The notes beneath the pieces are model-generated. The model had not been told where the DNA came from, ran no database searches, and saw nothing but the letters and a program-made list of their open reading frames with translations. DNA of 64,000 bases from Brevibacterium aurantiacum. GTDB taxonomy: Bacteria; Actinomycetota; Actinomycetes; Actinomycetales; Brevibacteriaceae. Position numbers and translations under genes: made by a program. The stretch is from contig NZ_VLTK01000003.1 in the NCBI RefSeq assembly GCF_007558825.1, positions 124,001-188,000 on the forward strand, given 5' to 3'. Below are positions 51,521-61,060 of this stretch, piece by piece; within the stretch, counting starts at the first letter, position 1, and the number at the start of each line of letters is the position of its first letter.

Positions 51521-54500
51521 ATGGCCCGGATCACTTCGCGCACGTCGGTTGTCACCGAGTCTGCCGCTCGATTCCTCGACGAGATCGATGAACTCCTCGG
51601 CCAGCCCCTGGCCACCGACTCACGCTTCATCGATCTCCTCGAGGCGACACCGGATCCGCACGCGGCCGCCCTCGGTCTGCTGCGGGTCCTGGAGGCCGCA
51701 GGCGAGTCCGCGCCGCAGTTCCTCGATGCCATCCGTTCGGGGACCGCGGAAGATCTCGCCGAGGATGAGATCGACCGTGCTCTGCTGAGGCGGGTGCTCG
51801 CAGTCATGGGCACGTCGGAGGCGATGGTCGACCACCTCGTGCGGCATCCGGAGTCTCTGCCGCAGCTGGTGGAGCGGTCACCGTTCCTCATGATCTCCAC
51901 TCCCGCGGCCTCGGCGGCATCGCTACGCAACGATCTGCTGGCCAGCGTGGGAGCCGATCCTGATGATCCTGCGCCCACGGCGGACCACCTCGGCGAGGAG
52001 GCGATCAAAGATCTTCGTCGCACCTATCGCGACGCACAGCTGCGGCTGGTCGCCGATGATCTCGTCGCCGAAGCGCCCGAGGAGATCGTCGATCATGTGA
52101 TGGCCGTGCTCTCGGACCTGGCAGCGGCTGCCATGGATGCTGCTCTGGCCATCGCCAGGGCAGAGCTCGATCCTGAGGGCACGGTTCGCATCGCTGTGAT
52201 CGCCCTGGGCAAGACCGGGGCCCGCGAGCTCAACTATGTATCCGACGTCGATGTGGTCTTCGTCCTCGATTCGTCGACGAGTGATGAGCAGCGCGATCTG
52301 GCCACGGAGGTCGCCCAACGAATGCGAGGCATCCTCTCCGATGCCGGCGCGGAGCCTGCTCTGTGGGAAGTCGACACGGCGCTGCGTCCTGAGGGCAAGG
52401 CCGGGGCACTGGTGCGGACGATGTCGGAATTCACTCGCTACTATGCGGACATCGCGAAGAACTGGGAGTTCCAGGCTCTCCTCAAGGCTCGTCCGGTGGC
52501 CGGTGATGTGGGTGTGGGTGAGGAGTTCGTCGAGACACTCCTGCCGCTCGTGTGGGAGGCCGCCAGCCGGCAGGGGTTCATCGACGGCATCCGTTCGATG
52601 CGCCGTCGCGTCGTGGACCTCATTCCGGCCGCCGAGGCGCCCCGACAGATCAAGCTGGGACGGGGAGGACTGCGCGATGTGGAGTTCTCCGCACAGCTGC
52701 TCCAGCTGGTCCACGGTCGCACTGACGAGGAGATCCGCACACCGAACACGCTCGTGGCCCTGGAGGAGCTGAGCGAACACGGGTACATCGGGAAAGAGGA
52801 TGCCTTCGTCTTCTCCGCCGCTTACCGTTTCATGCGCGTGGTCGAACATCGAGTCCAGATTCCGCGGATGCTGCGCAATGCGCTCATTCCCGACGACGAT
52901 GAGAAGCTGCGCATCCTCTCCCGATCGGTCTTCACCTCCGGCTCACGAAGTGGACCCCGGCTGGAAGAGACCCGCAAGGACTATGCGAAGCAGGTCACCC
53001 GCCTCCACGATCAGATCTTCTACCGTCCCATCCTCGACGCAGCAGTCGGAGTCCACGGTGCCGTCGTCGATGCCCACAACCGCGGCAGCAGCATGCAGGC
53101 CGCCGCCGACCGCCTTCAGGCCTTCGGCTACCGCGATCCACAGGGTGCTCTGTCCCACATCAAGGCGCTGACCTCGGGCATGTCACGCACAGCACTCGTC
53201 ATCAAACAAGTTCTTCCGGCATTGCTGGACTGGTTCTCAAACGGAGTCAGTCCCGATGCCGCGCTCCTGGCGTTCCGCCGGCTCACGGACTCGCTGTCGT
53301 CCTCCGGCTGGTTCCTCAAGATGCTCCGCGATTCCGGTCTGGCCGCGAAATCGGTGGCCGACGTCCTCTCGCTGTCCGGCTATGCCAGTGAACTGCTGCT
53401 GCGCCAGCCGGCCGCAGTAGCCTGGCTCGACAACTACGACAACCTCACCTCCCGTGATCCGAAAGCACTCGAGGCCGAAGTCGGAGGTCTCCTCAAACGA
53501 CATGCGGCATCGGCGATCACGCCGATCCGGGAGACTTACAGCCGTGAGCTCCTGCGCATTGCTCTGCGTGACGTCCTCGATGTCGGGGACCGGGCGAAGG
53601 TCCCCGGCGATCTCTCGGCACTGATGGATCTGGCAGTCAGCGGCGCGCTGCAGGCCGTCCGTATGGACCTCGACCAGCCCGAGACGCCGCTGTACGAGTT
53701 CGCGATCATCGCAATGGGCCGGTGGGGCGGAAACGAGATCGGCTACTTCTCCGATGCCGACGTGACGTTCGTCTACCGCTCTGTCGGTGAGGAGCTCAGG
53801 GCCGAGGACAAAGCGAAGCTGAGCAAACACGTCACCAAGCTCGCACTCGGTCTCGGCAGCCGGCTCAAGGCCAGCGACGCTGCGCAGGGCATCGATCTCG
53901 ATGCGGATCTGCGGCCCGAGGGTAAGAACGGGCCGCTGGTCCGAGCGCTGTCCTCCTACCGGGCCTACTATGCCAAGTGGTCTCAGCCCTGGGAGGCACA
54001 GGCGTTGCTGAGGGCTCGCCCGGTCGCTGGAGACTCCGGCCTCATTGAGGACTTCACCGAACTCATCGATCCGCTGCGGTACCCGGTGGAGATGCCGACG
54101 AAGGCGCTGACCCAAGTCCGCACGCTCAAGGCGCGGATGGAGGACGAGCGCCTGCCTCGCAATGCGGACAAACGCCGACACCTCAAACTGGGTCGGGGCA
54201 GCCTCTCCGACGTCGAGTGGACGGTCCAGCTCCTGCAGCTGCAGCACGCCCACCAGATTCCCGGCCTGAGGACGACCTCGACACTGGCAGCGCTCAGTGT
54301 CGCAGCCGAAGAAGGGCTCATCCCCGCGGATGATGCCGAGGAGCTCGCGGCCGCATGGCAGTTGGCAACCGATGTTCGATCAGCCGTCATGCTGTATCGG
54401 GGACGCACAGCCCAATCGCTGCCGGAGGAGCATTTCGAGCTAGAGGCCACGGCCCGACTGCTCGGATATCCGGCGGGCGGCGGTCACGAACTCGAAGACG

Positions 54501-54562
54501 ACTACCTGCGCACCACCCGCCATGCCAGGAACATCATGGAAGAGCACTTCTACGGCTTCTGA
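51521..54562 (+). CDS. glnE: glutamine synthetase adenylyltransferase/deadenylase GlnE
   Basis: A 1013-residue bifunctional enzyme. Each half carries a nucleotidyltransferase core, NYVSDVDVVFV and GYFSDADVTFVY, each followed by a GlnE motif: KLGRGGLRDVEFSAQLLQL and KLGRGSLSDVEWTVQLLQL. One half adds and the other removes AMP. ATG 51521 is chosen because the family N-terminus begins there and the glnA2 stop lies just before it. Its target is likely the GlnA1 encoded at 56199-57623. Confidence 0.95.
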   Translation: MARITSRTSVVTESAARFLDEIDELLGQPLATDSRFIDLLEATPDPHAAALGLLRVLEAAGESAPQFLDAIRSGTAEDLAEDEIDRALLRRVLAVMGTSEAMVDHLVRHPESLPQLVERSPFLMISTPAASAASLRNDLLASVGADPDDPAPTADHLGEEAIKDLRRTYRDAQLRLVADDLVAEAPEEIVDHVMAVLSDLAAAAMDAALAIARAELDPEGTVRIAVIALGKTGARELNYVSDVDVVFVLDSSTSDEQRDLATEVAQRMRGILSDAGAEPALWEVDTALRPEGKAGALVRTMSEFTRYYADIAKNWEFQALLKARPVAGDVGVGEEFVETLLPLVWEAASRQGFIDGIRSMRRRVVDLIPAAEAPRQIKLGRGGLRDVEFSAQLLQLVHGRTDEEIRTPNTLVALEELSEHGYIGKEDAFVFSAAYRFMRVVEHRVQIPRMLRNALIPDDDEKLRILSRSVFTSGSRSGPRLEETRKDYAKQVTRLHDQIFYRPILDAAVGVHGAVVDAHNRGSSMQAAADRLQAFGYRDPQGALSHIKALTSGMSRTALVIKQVLPALLDWFSNGVSPDAALLAFRRLTDSLSSSGWFLKMLRDSGLAAKSVADVLSLSGYASELLLRQPAAVAWLDNYDNLTSRDPKALEAEVGGLLKRHAASAITPIRETYSRELLRIALRDVLDVGDRAKVPGDLSALMDLAVSGALQAVRMDLDQPETPLYEFAIIAMGRWGGNEIGYFSDADVTFVYRSVGEELRAEDKAKLSKHVTKLALGLGSRLKASDAAQGIDLDADLRPEGKNGPLVRALSSYRAYYAKWSQPWEAQALLRARPVAGDSGLIEDFTELIDPLRYPVEMPTKALTQVRTLKARMEDERLPRNADKRRHLKLGRGSLSDVEWTVQLLQLQHAHQIPGLRTTSTLAALSVAAEEGLIPADDAEELAAAWQLATDVRSAVMLYRGRTAQSLPEEHFELEATARLLGYPAGGGHELEDDYLRTTRHARNIMEEHFYGF

Positions 54563-54571
54563 GAAACGTGA

Positions 54572-56041
54572 TCAGTCCCCATCGAGCTCAAGGCCCAAGA
54601 GTGCGTTCTCAACGACCTCGGGCAGAGCCGGATGAATCCAGTACTGCCGCTTTGCCACCTCGTCAGCGCGCTGTCCGAATGCCATCGCCTGGATCAGGGG
54701 CTGGACGATCATCGACGCTTCGTGACCGACGATGTGGGCGCCCAGGATCTGATGCGTCGACTTGTCCGCGATGAGCTTCACGATGCCGGGGTCATCGGCC
54801 ATCGCCCAACCGTACGCCACGTCGGAGTACTTCTGCACCTTCACACTCGTCGCGTGACCGGCCTGCCGAGCCTCCTCCTCTGTGATGCCGACGTAGGCGA
54901 CCTGAGGTGAGGTGAACACGGCGCCGGGAACCGCGTGATGATTGACCTCCCGCAGATCCGCCTCGGCGGCGGCGCCAGGCTCTCCGGCCGCCACATCGAC
55001 GGTGAGATTGTCACCGACGACATCGGCCTCGTGATTGGCCACGTGTTTGAGCTGGTGCGGGGAGCTGATGTCGCCGAGGGCGAACACGCCGGGGACCGGC
55101 TGTCCGTGGGCGAGGACACGCTGGCGTGAATCGACGCTGAGACGCGCATCATCGAGAACATCGAAGCCGGCGTCGACCACATTCAGACCTTTGGTGTTCG
55201 GTGTCCGTCCGGTGGCGATGAGAACCGCATCCGCGTCTATCTGCGAGGGAAGATCGACATCGCCGAGGCGGCCGCTTGCCTTCAGTGTCACCGACACTTG
55301 GTCGTCATCGAAACTGTATGAGGCCACCTCGGCTCCGCGGTGGACCGTATGGGTGCGTTCGAAGAGGTCCGTGAACTCCTGTGAGACCTCCTCGTCGATG
55401 TTGCCCAGCAGGCGGGGGCCACGTGCGATCACGGTCACCTCGGTGCCGAACCCGGCGAAGACGTGGGCGAACTCCATTGCGATGATGCCGGATCCGATAA
55501 TGACCAGCCGTTCGGGCTTCGCAGGGATGCGCATGATCGAGTTCGACGTGAACACGGGATAGCCTTCGGTGTCGACCAGCTGCGGTTCCAGGCCTTCGGC
55601 GGCGGGGATGACAGGGGAGGCGCCGGCCGCGATGACGATGCGATCAGCAGTGATGTCCTGACCCGAGGCGGTTCGCACCGTCTTGGCCCCTGTGAAGTGA
55701 ACGTGTTCGGCCACGACAGTGACATTGGGTTGGCGATCGCCGCTGCGGTAGTCCCGGCCTCCGGCTTCGATGGCGTCGACACGGTCGAAGATGCGCTTCT
55801 GCAGCGCCGACCAATCGACGCTGTTGAACTCCGTAGAGAGGTTGTAGTCCGTTGCGTCGGCGGCCTGCTCGGCGATCGTGGCGGGATAGACGAACATCTT
55901 CGTGGGAATGCACCCGACGTTGAGGCAGGTTCCGCCGAAGTGCCACTCCTCTGCAATCGCCACGTTGAGGCCGGAGAATCGGTCGTCGAGGAACATGTTC
56001 CCTGAGCCTGTGCCGATCAGAAGGAGATCGAAATGCGTCAT
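54572..56041 (-). CDS. mtr: mycothione reductase
   Basis: A 489-residue flavoprotein disulfide reductase. FAD binding lies in LLIGTGSGNMFLDDRFSG; the redox-active pair is in GGTCLNVGCIPTK; NADPH binding lies in VIIGSGIIAMEFAHVF; the second FAD motif is GVFALGDISSP. The C-terminal WIHPALPEVVENALLGL holds the catalytic His-Glu pair. It recycles mycothione to mycothiol, the actinobacterial thiol. AGGGATGG precedes ATG 56041. Confidence 0.92.
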   Translation of the reverse strand: MTHFDLLLIGTGSGNMFLDDRFSGLNVAIAEEWHFGGTCLNVGCIPTKMFVYPATIAEQAADATDYNLSTEFNSVDWSALQKRIFDRVDAIEAGGRDYRSGDRQPNVTVVAEHVHFTGAKTVRTASGQDITADRIVIAAGASPVIPAAEGLEPQLVDTEGYPVFTSNSIMRIPAKPERLVIIGSGIIAMEFAHVFAGFGTEVTVIARGPRLLGNIDEEVSQEFTDLFERTHTVHRGAEVASYSFDDDQVSVTLKASGRLGDVDLPSQIDADAVLIATGRTPNTKGLNVVDAGFDVLDDARLSVDSRQRVLAHGQPVPGVFALGDISSPHQLKHVANHEADVVGDNLTVDVAAGEPGAAAEADLREVNHHAVPGAVFTSPQVAYVGITEEEARQAGHATSVKVQKYSDVAYGWAMADDPGIVKLIADKSTHQILGAHIVGHEASMIVQPLIQAMAFGQRADEVAKRQYWIHPALPEVVENALLGLELDGD

Positions 56042-56101
56042 TGTCCATCCCTGTATCAGTTGTGGTCACCATAGAAGTCCGCCCTGCTTGGAAGCACTGA
56101 A

Positions 56102-56131
56102 GGGCGCCACGGGTGACAACCCGTGACGCCC
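56102..56131 (-). terminator. terminator downstream of glnA1
   Basis: GGGCGCCACGGGT (56102-56114) with ACCCGTGACGCCC (56119-56131), one mismatch, loop GACA, about 70 bases after the glnA1 stop. Confidence 0.65.
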
Positions 56132-56198
56132 CCACTGTATTCCCTGCGGCTGCGGTCACGTATGCCTTTCGGCAGTCGGCGAGCCCTAGTGCCGTGGT

Positions 56199-57623
56199 TC
56201 AGAGTGCGTAGTAGAGCTCGAATTCTGTCGGAGTCGGACGCAGACGTGCAACGTCGATCTCGTTCTCACGCTTGATCCGAATCCACGTCTCGATCAGGTC
56301 GGAGGTGAAGACGTCGCCCGCGGTGAGGAAGTCGTGGTCCTTCTCGAGCTCGATGAGCGCCTCATCAAGGGATCCGGGAACCAGCTTGATGTCCTTGGCT
56401 TCCTCTGGTGGGAGCTCGTAGAGGTCCTTGTCGATGGGCTCCGGGGGCTCGATGCGATTGCGGATCCCGTCGAGGCCGGCCATCAGCTGGGCGGAGAAGG
56501 CCAGGTAGGGGTTGGTCGACGGGTCCGGCACGCGGAACTCGAGACGCTTTGCCTTCGGCGAGCTGCCGGTGACCGGGATGCGGATCGCCGCGGAGCGGTT
56601 GCGAGCCGAGTAGACGAGGTTGACGGGAGCTTCGTATCCGGGCACGAGGCGACGGTACGAGTTGATCGTCGGGTTGGTGAAGGCCAGCACTGCGCCGGCG
56701 TGTTCGATGAGGCCGCCGATGTACCAGCGAGCCAGATCGGAGAGCCCACCATAGCCGTTCTCGTCGTAGAACAGCGGCTCGCCGTTCTTCCACAGCGACT
56801 GGTGGCAGTGCATGCCCGACCCGTTGTCATCGAAGAGCGGCTTGGGCATGAAAGTAGCTGACTTGCCGAGTTCGTAGGCCGTGTTCTTGATCACGTACTT
56901 GAAGTCGAGGAGCTGATCGCCGGCATGCTGCAGGGTCTTGAACTTGTAGTTGATCTCCTGCTGTCCTGCGGTGCCGACCTCATGGTGGGCCCGCTCCATC
57001 TCGAAGCCGATCTGCTCCAGCGTCAGCGACATCTGATCGCGGATGTCGGCGAACTTATCCTGGGGGGAGACAGGGAAGTATCCGCCCTTGAACGGGGTCT
57101 TGTAGCCGAGGTTGCCGCCGGGCTCGTCTTCGCCCGTGTTCCAGGCGGCTTCCTCGGAGTCGATCTTGTAGAAGCTGCTGCCCGGGGTGTTCTGGTAGCG
57201 GATGGAGTCGAAGAGGTAGAACTCCGCCTCGGCGCCGAAGAAGACGGTGTCGGCGATGCCGGTGCTCTCGAGGTAGGCCTCGGCCTTGGCCGCAACCTGG
57301 CGAGGGTCTCGAGAGTAGGGCTCATCGGTGAAGGGATCGACGATCGAGTGCGTAAGGACCAAGGTCTTGGCCTCACGGAAAGGGTCGATGTAGGCCGATG
57401 TGACATCGGCGAGCAGCTTCATGTCCGATTCGTGGATGCCCTGGAAGCCCGTGATTGAGGAACCGTCGAAGAGCAGACCTTCGGTGATCTCTTCCGTGCC
57501 GTATGAGGCTGCAGGAAGGTTGAAATGCTGGACGACACCGGGGAGGTCGCAGAAACGAACGTCAACGAATTTGACGTCGTTCTCCGAGATGTAGTTGACG
57601 AGTTCTTCAGCAGACGAGAACAC
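56199..57623 (-). CDS. glnA: glutamine synthetase GlnA1 (adenylylatable type)
   Basis: A 474-residue type I glutamine synthetase. Signatures are [25 protein letters not shown], the MxxHHEVGT region of the ammonium and metal site, [18 protein letters not shown], and the adenylylation site [11 protein letters not shown] near residue 400, where the tyrosine is kept. GTG 57623 has AGGAGA five bases upstream. The GlnE encoded nearby would modify it. It is the main ammonium-assimilating enzyme by resemblance. Confidence 0.95.
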   Translation of the reverse strand: MFSSAEELVNYISENDVKFVDVRFCDLPGVVQHFNLPAASYGTEEITEGLLFDGSSITGFQGIHESDMKLLADVTSAYIDPFREAKTLVLTHSIVDPFTDEPYSRDPRQVAAKAEAYLESTGIADTVFFGAEAEFYLFDSIRYQNTPGSSFYKIDSEEAAWNTGEDEPGGNLGYKTPFKGGYFPVSPQDKFADIRDQMSLTLEQIGFEMERAHHEVGTAGQQEINYKFKTLQHAGDQLLDFKYVIKNTAYELGKSATFMPKPLFDDNGSGMHCHQSLWKNGEPLFYDENGYGGLSDLARWYIGGLIEHAGAVLAFTNPTINSYRRLVPGYEAPVNLVYSARNRSAAIRIPVTGSSPKAKRLEFRVPDPSTNPYLAFSAQLMAGLDGIRNRIEPPEPIDKDLYELPPEEAKDIKLVPGSLDEALIELEKDHDFLTAGDVFTSDLIETWIRIKRENEIDVARLRPTPTEFELYYAL

Positions 57624-57765
57624 TTAGTCTCCTAGTTAGATTATGGTGGTCGTTTGTCTTGACCATTGCCAATCTTAGTTGCAAGCAGGTGAAGTGGTGA
57701 TGACGTCCATGTTTCGGGCATGTTTCCTGAGGGGCGTCCAGGTTCGATTTGGGTAAGCTGGGTCC

Positions 57766-58206
57766 GTGATTAATCGTGATGACCTCGGTTCCTGGCTTGA
57801 GGGACCCAAGATTGAGCGAGAAGACGGCGATTGGCCGGGCAGGCGCTTGGGTTTGCCGGAGACCGGCTCACATTCACTCGCTCCCGCCTGGCGCAGACTG
57901 CTGGGGCTCCTGGTGGATTGGTTCTTGTGCCTGGCCATCGCCAACCTCATCGGCTCGTCCAATCCGTTCCTGGCTCCGGGCATCTTCGCACTGGAGCACT
58001 TCCTGCTCGTGTCCACTCTCGGATACACGGTCGGGCACAGGATCTTCGGCATCGAGGTCCGTCGCCTGGACGGTCATGTGCCTGGTTTCGCCAAAGCACT
58101 CGTCCGCACTGCTCTGGTCGTCCTCGTCATTCCCGCGCTGATCTTCAACCGCGACAATCGCGGTCTCCATGATCTGGCCGCCGGCACACTCATTCTCAAA
58201 CGCTGA
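57766..58206 (+). CDS. RDD-family membrane protein
   Basis: A 146-residue protein with an RDD domain: the conserved Arg-Asp-Asp pattern appears as RRLLGLLVDWF, followed by spans near 60-85 and 110-128 (FLLVSTLGYTVGHRIFGIEV, LVVLVIPALIF) and the closing RGLHDLAAGTLIL. The start is GTG 57766; TAAGCT ends six bases upstream, so it is probably leaderless. Divergent from glnA1. RDD proteins include ion antiporters, but the function here is unknown. Confidence 0.88.
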   Translation: MINRDDLGSWLEGPKIEREDGDWPGRRLGLPETGSHSLAPAWRRLLGLLVDWFLCLAIANLIGSSNPFLAPGIFALEHFLLVSTLGYTVGHRIFGIEVRRLDGHVPGFAKALVRTALVVLVIPALIFNRDNRGLHDLAAGTLILKR

Positions 58207-58282
58207 GGTTCTCAATCGCTGAGGCCTCCGGCTGAGGACCGGTCGTCCTGACTGAGAGCTGTTCGTGCCGAAGCGAAATTGC

Positions 58283-58330
58283 AAGACCAGTGGGGCACCG
58301 ACTCGATCGAGTCGGTGCCCCACTGGTCTT
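58283..58330. terminator. 48-bp perfect palindrome between convergent genes
   Basis: Both arms of 24 bases match exactly and meet at ACTCGA|TCGAGT, so the element folds into a 22-bp stem with a GATC loop. It lies between the RDD gene (+) and DUF4191 (-) and should stop transcription in both directions. No T-run is needed for its stem strength, but AAG/CTT ends flank it. Confidence 0.8.
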
Positions 58331-58393
58331 ACTGCGACTGCTGCAGTGCGTCGGTGTGGACCGCTGCAGTGTGTCGACGTGTGAACGCAGAGA

Positions 58394-59125
58394 TCAGCGT
58401 CCGCGCATCGCCTTATGGTTCGGGCGAGCCTTGTTCGGGTCAATGCCCTTCGGGATCGGAGGACGAGTCCCCTGAGTGCCGAGAGCGGCGAGGCGATTGC
58501 GCACGGCAAGCACTTCGTTCTTATTGAGCTTGCGCGGAAGCTTCTGCACAGCCGGCACGACCTGCTTCATCTTCAGCTGGCCATCCTCGTTGCCTCCCTG
58601 GAACGTGTGAACCGGGACGTTGGGCAGAATGCGCTCGTGGCGCTTCCGCTCCTTGGCCAGCAGCTTCGCGCTGCGACCCTTCGGTCCTTCGCTGAGCAGA
58701 ACGACTCCCGCACGACCGGTCGAGCGGAACACAAGGTCGCGACTCTTGGGGTCGATGGCGATGGGCTTGTCGTCCATCAGGTAACCGCGGCGGGCGGTGT
58801 TGAGGACGGCGCCGAAGGCTCCGGGCTGTCCGTCCATCTGTGCGAAAGCTGCGGTTTCGGCAAACCGGCCGAGCATGAACATGCCGAGCAGCAGACCCAC
58901 CATGAAGCCGAGGATCGTTGTGAAGACCGCTCCGCCGAACAGAAGTCCGGCCAGCAGGCCGAGGAGCGTGCAGCCGAGGATCGCCGCGGCCAACAGCCAC
59001 GGGGTGGCCTTGTTGTGCTTGGCCGACAGTTCGTAGACCTGCTTCATCTGTGCCAGACGCCCTGGCTTCTTGTTCGGGTCCTTGGGCTTCCGGCGGAAAA
59101 GTCCCTTGCGCGGTTCTTCGCTCAT
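58394..59125 (-). CDS. DUF4191 membrane protein
   Basis: A 243-residue actinobacterial protein. A basic N-terminus (RRKPKDPNKKPGRLAQMKQ) precedes two membrane spans at about 43-85. The cytoplasmic part carries DGQPGAFGAVLNTARRGYL and DLVFRSTGRAGVVLLSEGP, the family blocks. The C-terminus is basic and Pro-rich. It regularly follows lipA in Actinobacteria, as here. The function is unknown. Confidence 0.9.
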   Translation of the reverse strand: MSEEPRKGLFRRKPKDPNKKPGRLAQMKQVYELSAKHNKATPWLLAAAILGCTLLGLLAGLLFGGAVFTTILGFMVGLLLGMFMLGRFAETAAFAQMDGQPGAFGAVLNTARRGYLMDDKPIAIDPKSRDLVFRSTGRAGVVLLSEGPKGRSAKLLAKERKRHERILPNVPVHTFQGGNEDGQLKMKQVVPAVQKLPRKLNKNEVLAVRNRLAALGTQGTRPPIPKGIDPNKARPNHKAMRGR

Positions 59126-59180
59126 GCTCTCACTTGCTCTTGAATGGCGTATCGGCGTCGGGGCCGGGCCCCGAGCGCTC

Positions 59181-60233
59181 TCATTGCTCAGCAGTCAAGT
59201 CTACCTCTTCGCCCGGACCGAATGTATCCACAACGGCCTGAGCCTCCTGCTTGGCAGGAGTGTGCTTGTCAAGGTGGGACAGGTGGGCGGGGATCTGCTC
59301 CCCACGGTGGCGCATAGCGGTCGCCCACAGGCGGCCGGCACGGTATGAGGAACGCACCAGGGGGCCGGACATGACGCCTGAGAATCCGATGTCCTGTGCG
59401 GCATCGCGCAGCATCACGAAGTCGGCCGGCTTGACCCATCGAGTGACGGGATGGTGGCGCGGGGAGGGCCTCAGGTACTGGTTGATCGTGATGAGATCGC
59501 ACCCAGCCGCGTGCAGGTCACGCAGAGTCTCGATGATCTCGTCGTTCGTCTCACCCATGCCCAGCATGAGGTTGGACTTCGTGATGAGGCCGGCCTCGCG
59601 TGCCCGGGTGATCACGGACAGTGACCGCTCGTAGCGGAAGGCCGGACGGATCCGCTTGAAGATGCGGGGGACAGTCTCAACATTGTGAGCCAGCACCTCC
59701 GGACGTGAGGAGAAGACCTCGGCCAGCTGATCGGGTTCAGCATTGAAGTCAGGGATGAGGAGTTCGACGCCCGTACCGCTTCCATCGGTGCTGTCGAGAT
59801 TGTGGATCTGACGTACGGTCTCGGCATACAGCCATGCGCCGCCGTCGTCGAGGTCGTCGCGGGCAACTCCGGTGATCGTCGAATAGCGCAGGCCCATCTC
59901 TCCGACGGAGGCTGCCACACGGCGAGGTTCATCGGCATCGAAATCGGCAGGCTTGCCTGTATCGATCTGACAGAAATCACAGCGTCGTGTGCACTGTTCG
60001 CCGCCGATGAGGAACGTCGCTTCGCGGTCTTCCCAGCATTCGAAGATATTGGGGCAGCCGGCTTCTTCGCAGACAGTGTGCAGCTCCTGCTTGCGAACCA
60101 GTGATTTCAGAGACGTGTATTCGGGGCCGATATGGGCCTTTGCCTTGATCCAGGCGGGCTTGTCTTCGATCGGCGTCTCTGAGTTCCGTGCTTCGACACG
60201 GAGCATGCGACGGCCTTCTGGCGCTATGGTCAC
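59181..60233 (-). CDS. lipA: lipoyl synthase LipA
   Basis: A 350-residue radical SAM enzyme that inserts two sulfurs into octanoyl-lipoyl domains. The auxiliary cluster motif is [12 protein letters not shown] (CX4CX5C) and the SAM cluster motif is [10 protein letters not shown] (CX3CX2C); the closing RSSYRAGRL carries the conserved RSSYxA motif. GTG 60233 has TAGGAGA seven bases upstream; the frame before it is not family-like. It lies ten bases after lipB. Confidence 0.95.
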   Translation of the reverse strand: MTIAPEGRRMLRVEARNSETPIEDKPAWIKAKAHIGPEYTSLKSLVRKQELHTVCEEAGCPNIFECWEDREATFLIGGEQCTRRCDFCQIDTGKPADFDADEPRRVAASVGEMGLRYSTITGVARDDLDDGGAWLYAETVRQIHNLDSTDGSGTGVELLIPDFNAEPDQLAEVFSSRPEVLAHNVETVPRIFKRIRPAFRYERSLSVITRAREAGLITKSNLMLGMGETNDEIIETLRDLHAAGCDLITINQYLRPSPRHHPVTRWVKPADFVMLRDAAQDIGFSGVMSGPLVRSSYRAGRLWATAMRHRGEQIPAHLSHLDKHTPAKQEAQAVVDTFGPGEEVDLTAEQ

Positions 60234-60243
60234 GTCAATTCTC

Positions 60244-60882
60244 CTAGGCTGTGATGTGGTGGTGCAGGATCTCGTCAAGGCGGTTCGCGACATCCTCAGG
60301 TGTCACGCTTCGTCCGAGTTCTGCACTCATGGTCGTGGTGTCGGCGTCCGTGATCCCGCAGGCGATGATCGATTCGTATGCGTCGAGGTCATTGCTGCAG
60401 TTCAGTGCCAGACCGTGCATGGTCACGCCCTCGTGGATGCGGATGCCGATTGCGCCGATCTTCCGGTCACGGCGGGTTCCGTCTCCGAGGATCCAAACAC
60501 CCGCGCGCCCCTCGATGGTCGTGGCTTCGATGTCGTACTCAGCGAGAAGTTCGATCATCGAATCCTCGAGCTGAGAGACGAACAGTCTGACCTCTTTGAT
60601 GTCATTGAGCTTGTACACGAGGTAGGCGACGAGCTGACCCGGCCCATGCCAGGTGATCTTCCCTCCACGGTCGACATCGACTACCTCTGTGCCGTCGGTC
60701 GGCCGCTCATGGTCTTCCGTACGTTTTCCCGCAGTGTAGACCGGCGGGTGTTCGAGCAGGAGAATCGTTGATCTGCGATCCCCAGCGAGCACTTCTTCGT
60801 GATACTTCTTCTGCAAGTCCCAGGTTCGCAGGTAGTCCGAGTAAACGGGTGCGAAGCCCAGTGTTTCGGTGACCAGAGGCAT
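60244..60882 (-). CDS. lipB: octanoyl transferase LipB
   Basis: A 212-residue acyltransferase moving octanoate from ACP to lipoyl domains. It has [15 protein letters not shown], the [17 protein letters not shown] signature, the catalytic lysine in [11 protein letters not shown] and the catalytic cysteine in SIIACGI. The start ATG 60882 has a full promoter directly upstream with the -10 six bases before the ATG. It precedes lipA in one operon, followed by DUF4191. Confidence 0.95.
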   Translation of the reverse strand: MPLVTETLGFAPVYSDYLRTWDLQKKYHEEVLAGDRRSTILLLEHPPVYTAGKRTEDHERPTDGTEVVDVDRGGKITWHGPGQLVAYLVYKLNDIKEVRLFVSQLEDSMIELLAEYDIEATTIEGRAGVWILGDGTRRDRKIGAIGIRIHEGVTMHGLALNCSNDLDAYESIIACGITDADTTTMSAELGRSVTPEDVANRLDEILHHHITA

Positions 60883-60888
60883 GCCTCC

Positions 60889-60917
60889 AGACTATGTCCC
60901 TTCACCCGGGGGTTCAA
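60889..60917 (-). promoter_or_regulatory. leaderless promoter of lipB-lipA
   Basis: On the minus strand TTGAAC (60917-60912), 17 bases, TAGTCT (60894-60889), then six bases to ATG 60882. This is the most complete leaderless promoter in the window. Confidence 0.65.
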
Positions 60918-60962
60918 TTTCACTGAAGATGAGCCTCAACACCTTTGGGCGCTCTGACCCTA

Positions 60963-60996
60963 TTGACATAGATCGAGACATCAAACACTATTAAAT
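60963..60996 (+). promoter_or_regulatory. predicted promoter of the pseudokinase gene in an AT-rich island
   Basis: TTGACA (60963-60968) precedes CACTAT or ACTATT at 17-18 bases. A second TATAAA lies at 61022-61027. The 60-base stretch is far richer in A and T than its surroundings. Confidence 0.5.
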
Positions 60997-61060
60997 ACAG
61001 TCAAATCGAATCATATCGCGCTATAAATGCCGCGCAATCCATCGACGGAGATGACGAACA

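Noticed and set aside
60950-61030. AT-rich island as horizontally acquired DNA
   Set aside because: It is only about 80 bases long and coincides with a promoter; flanking genes have normal composition.
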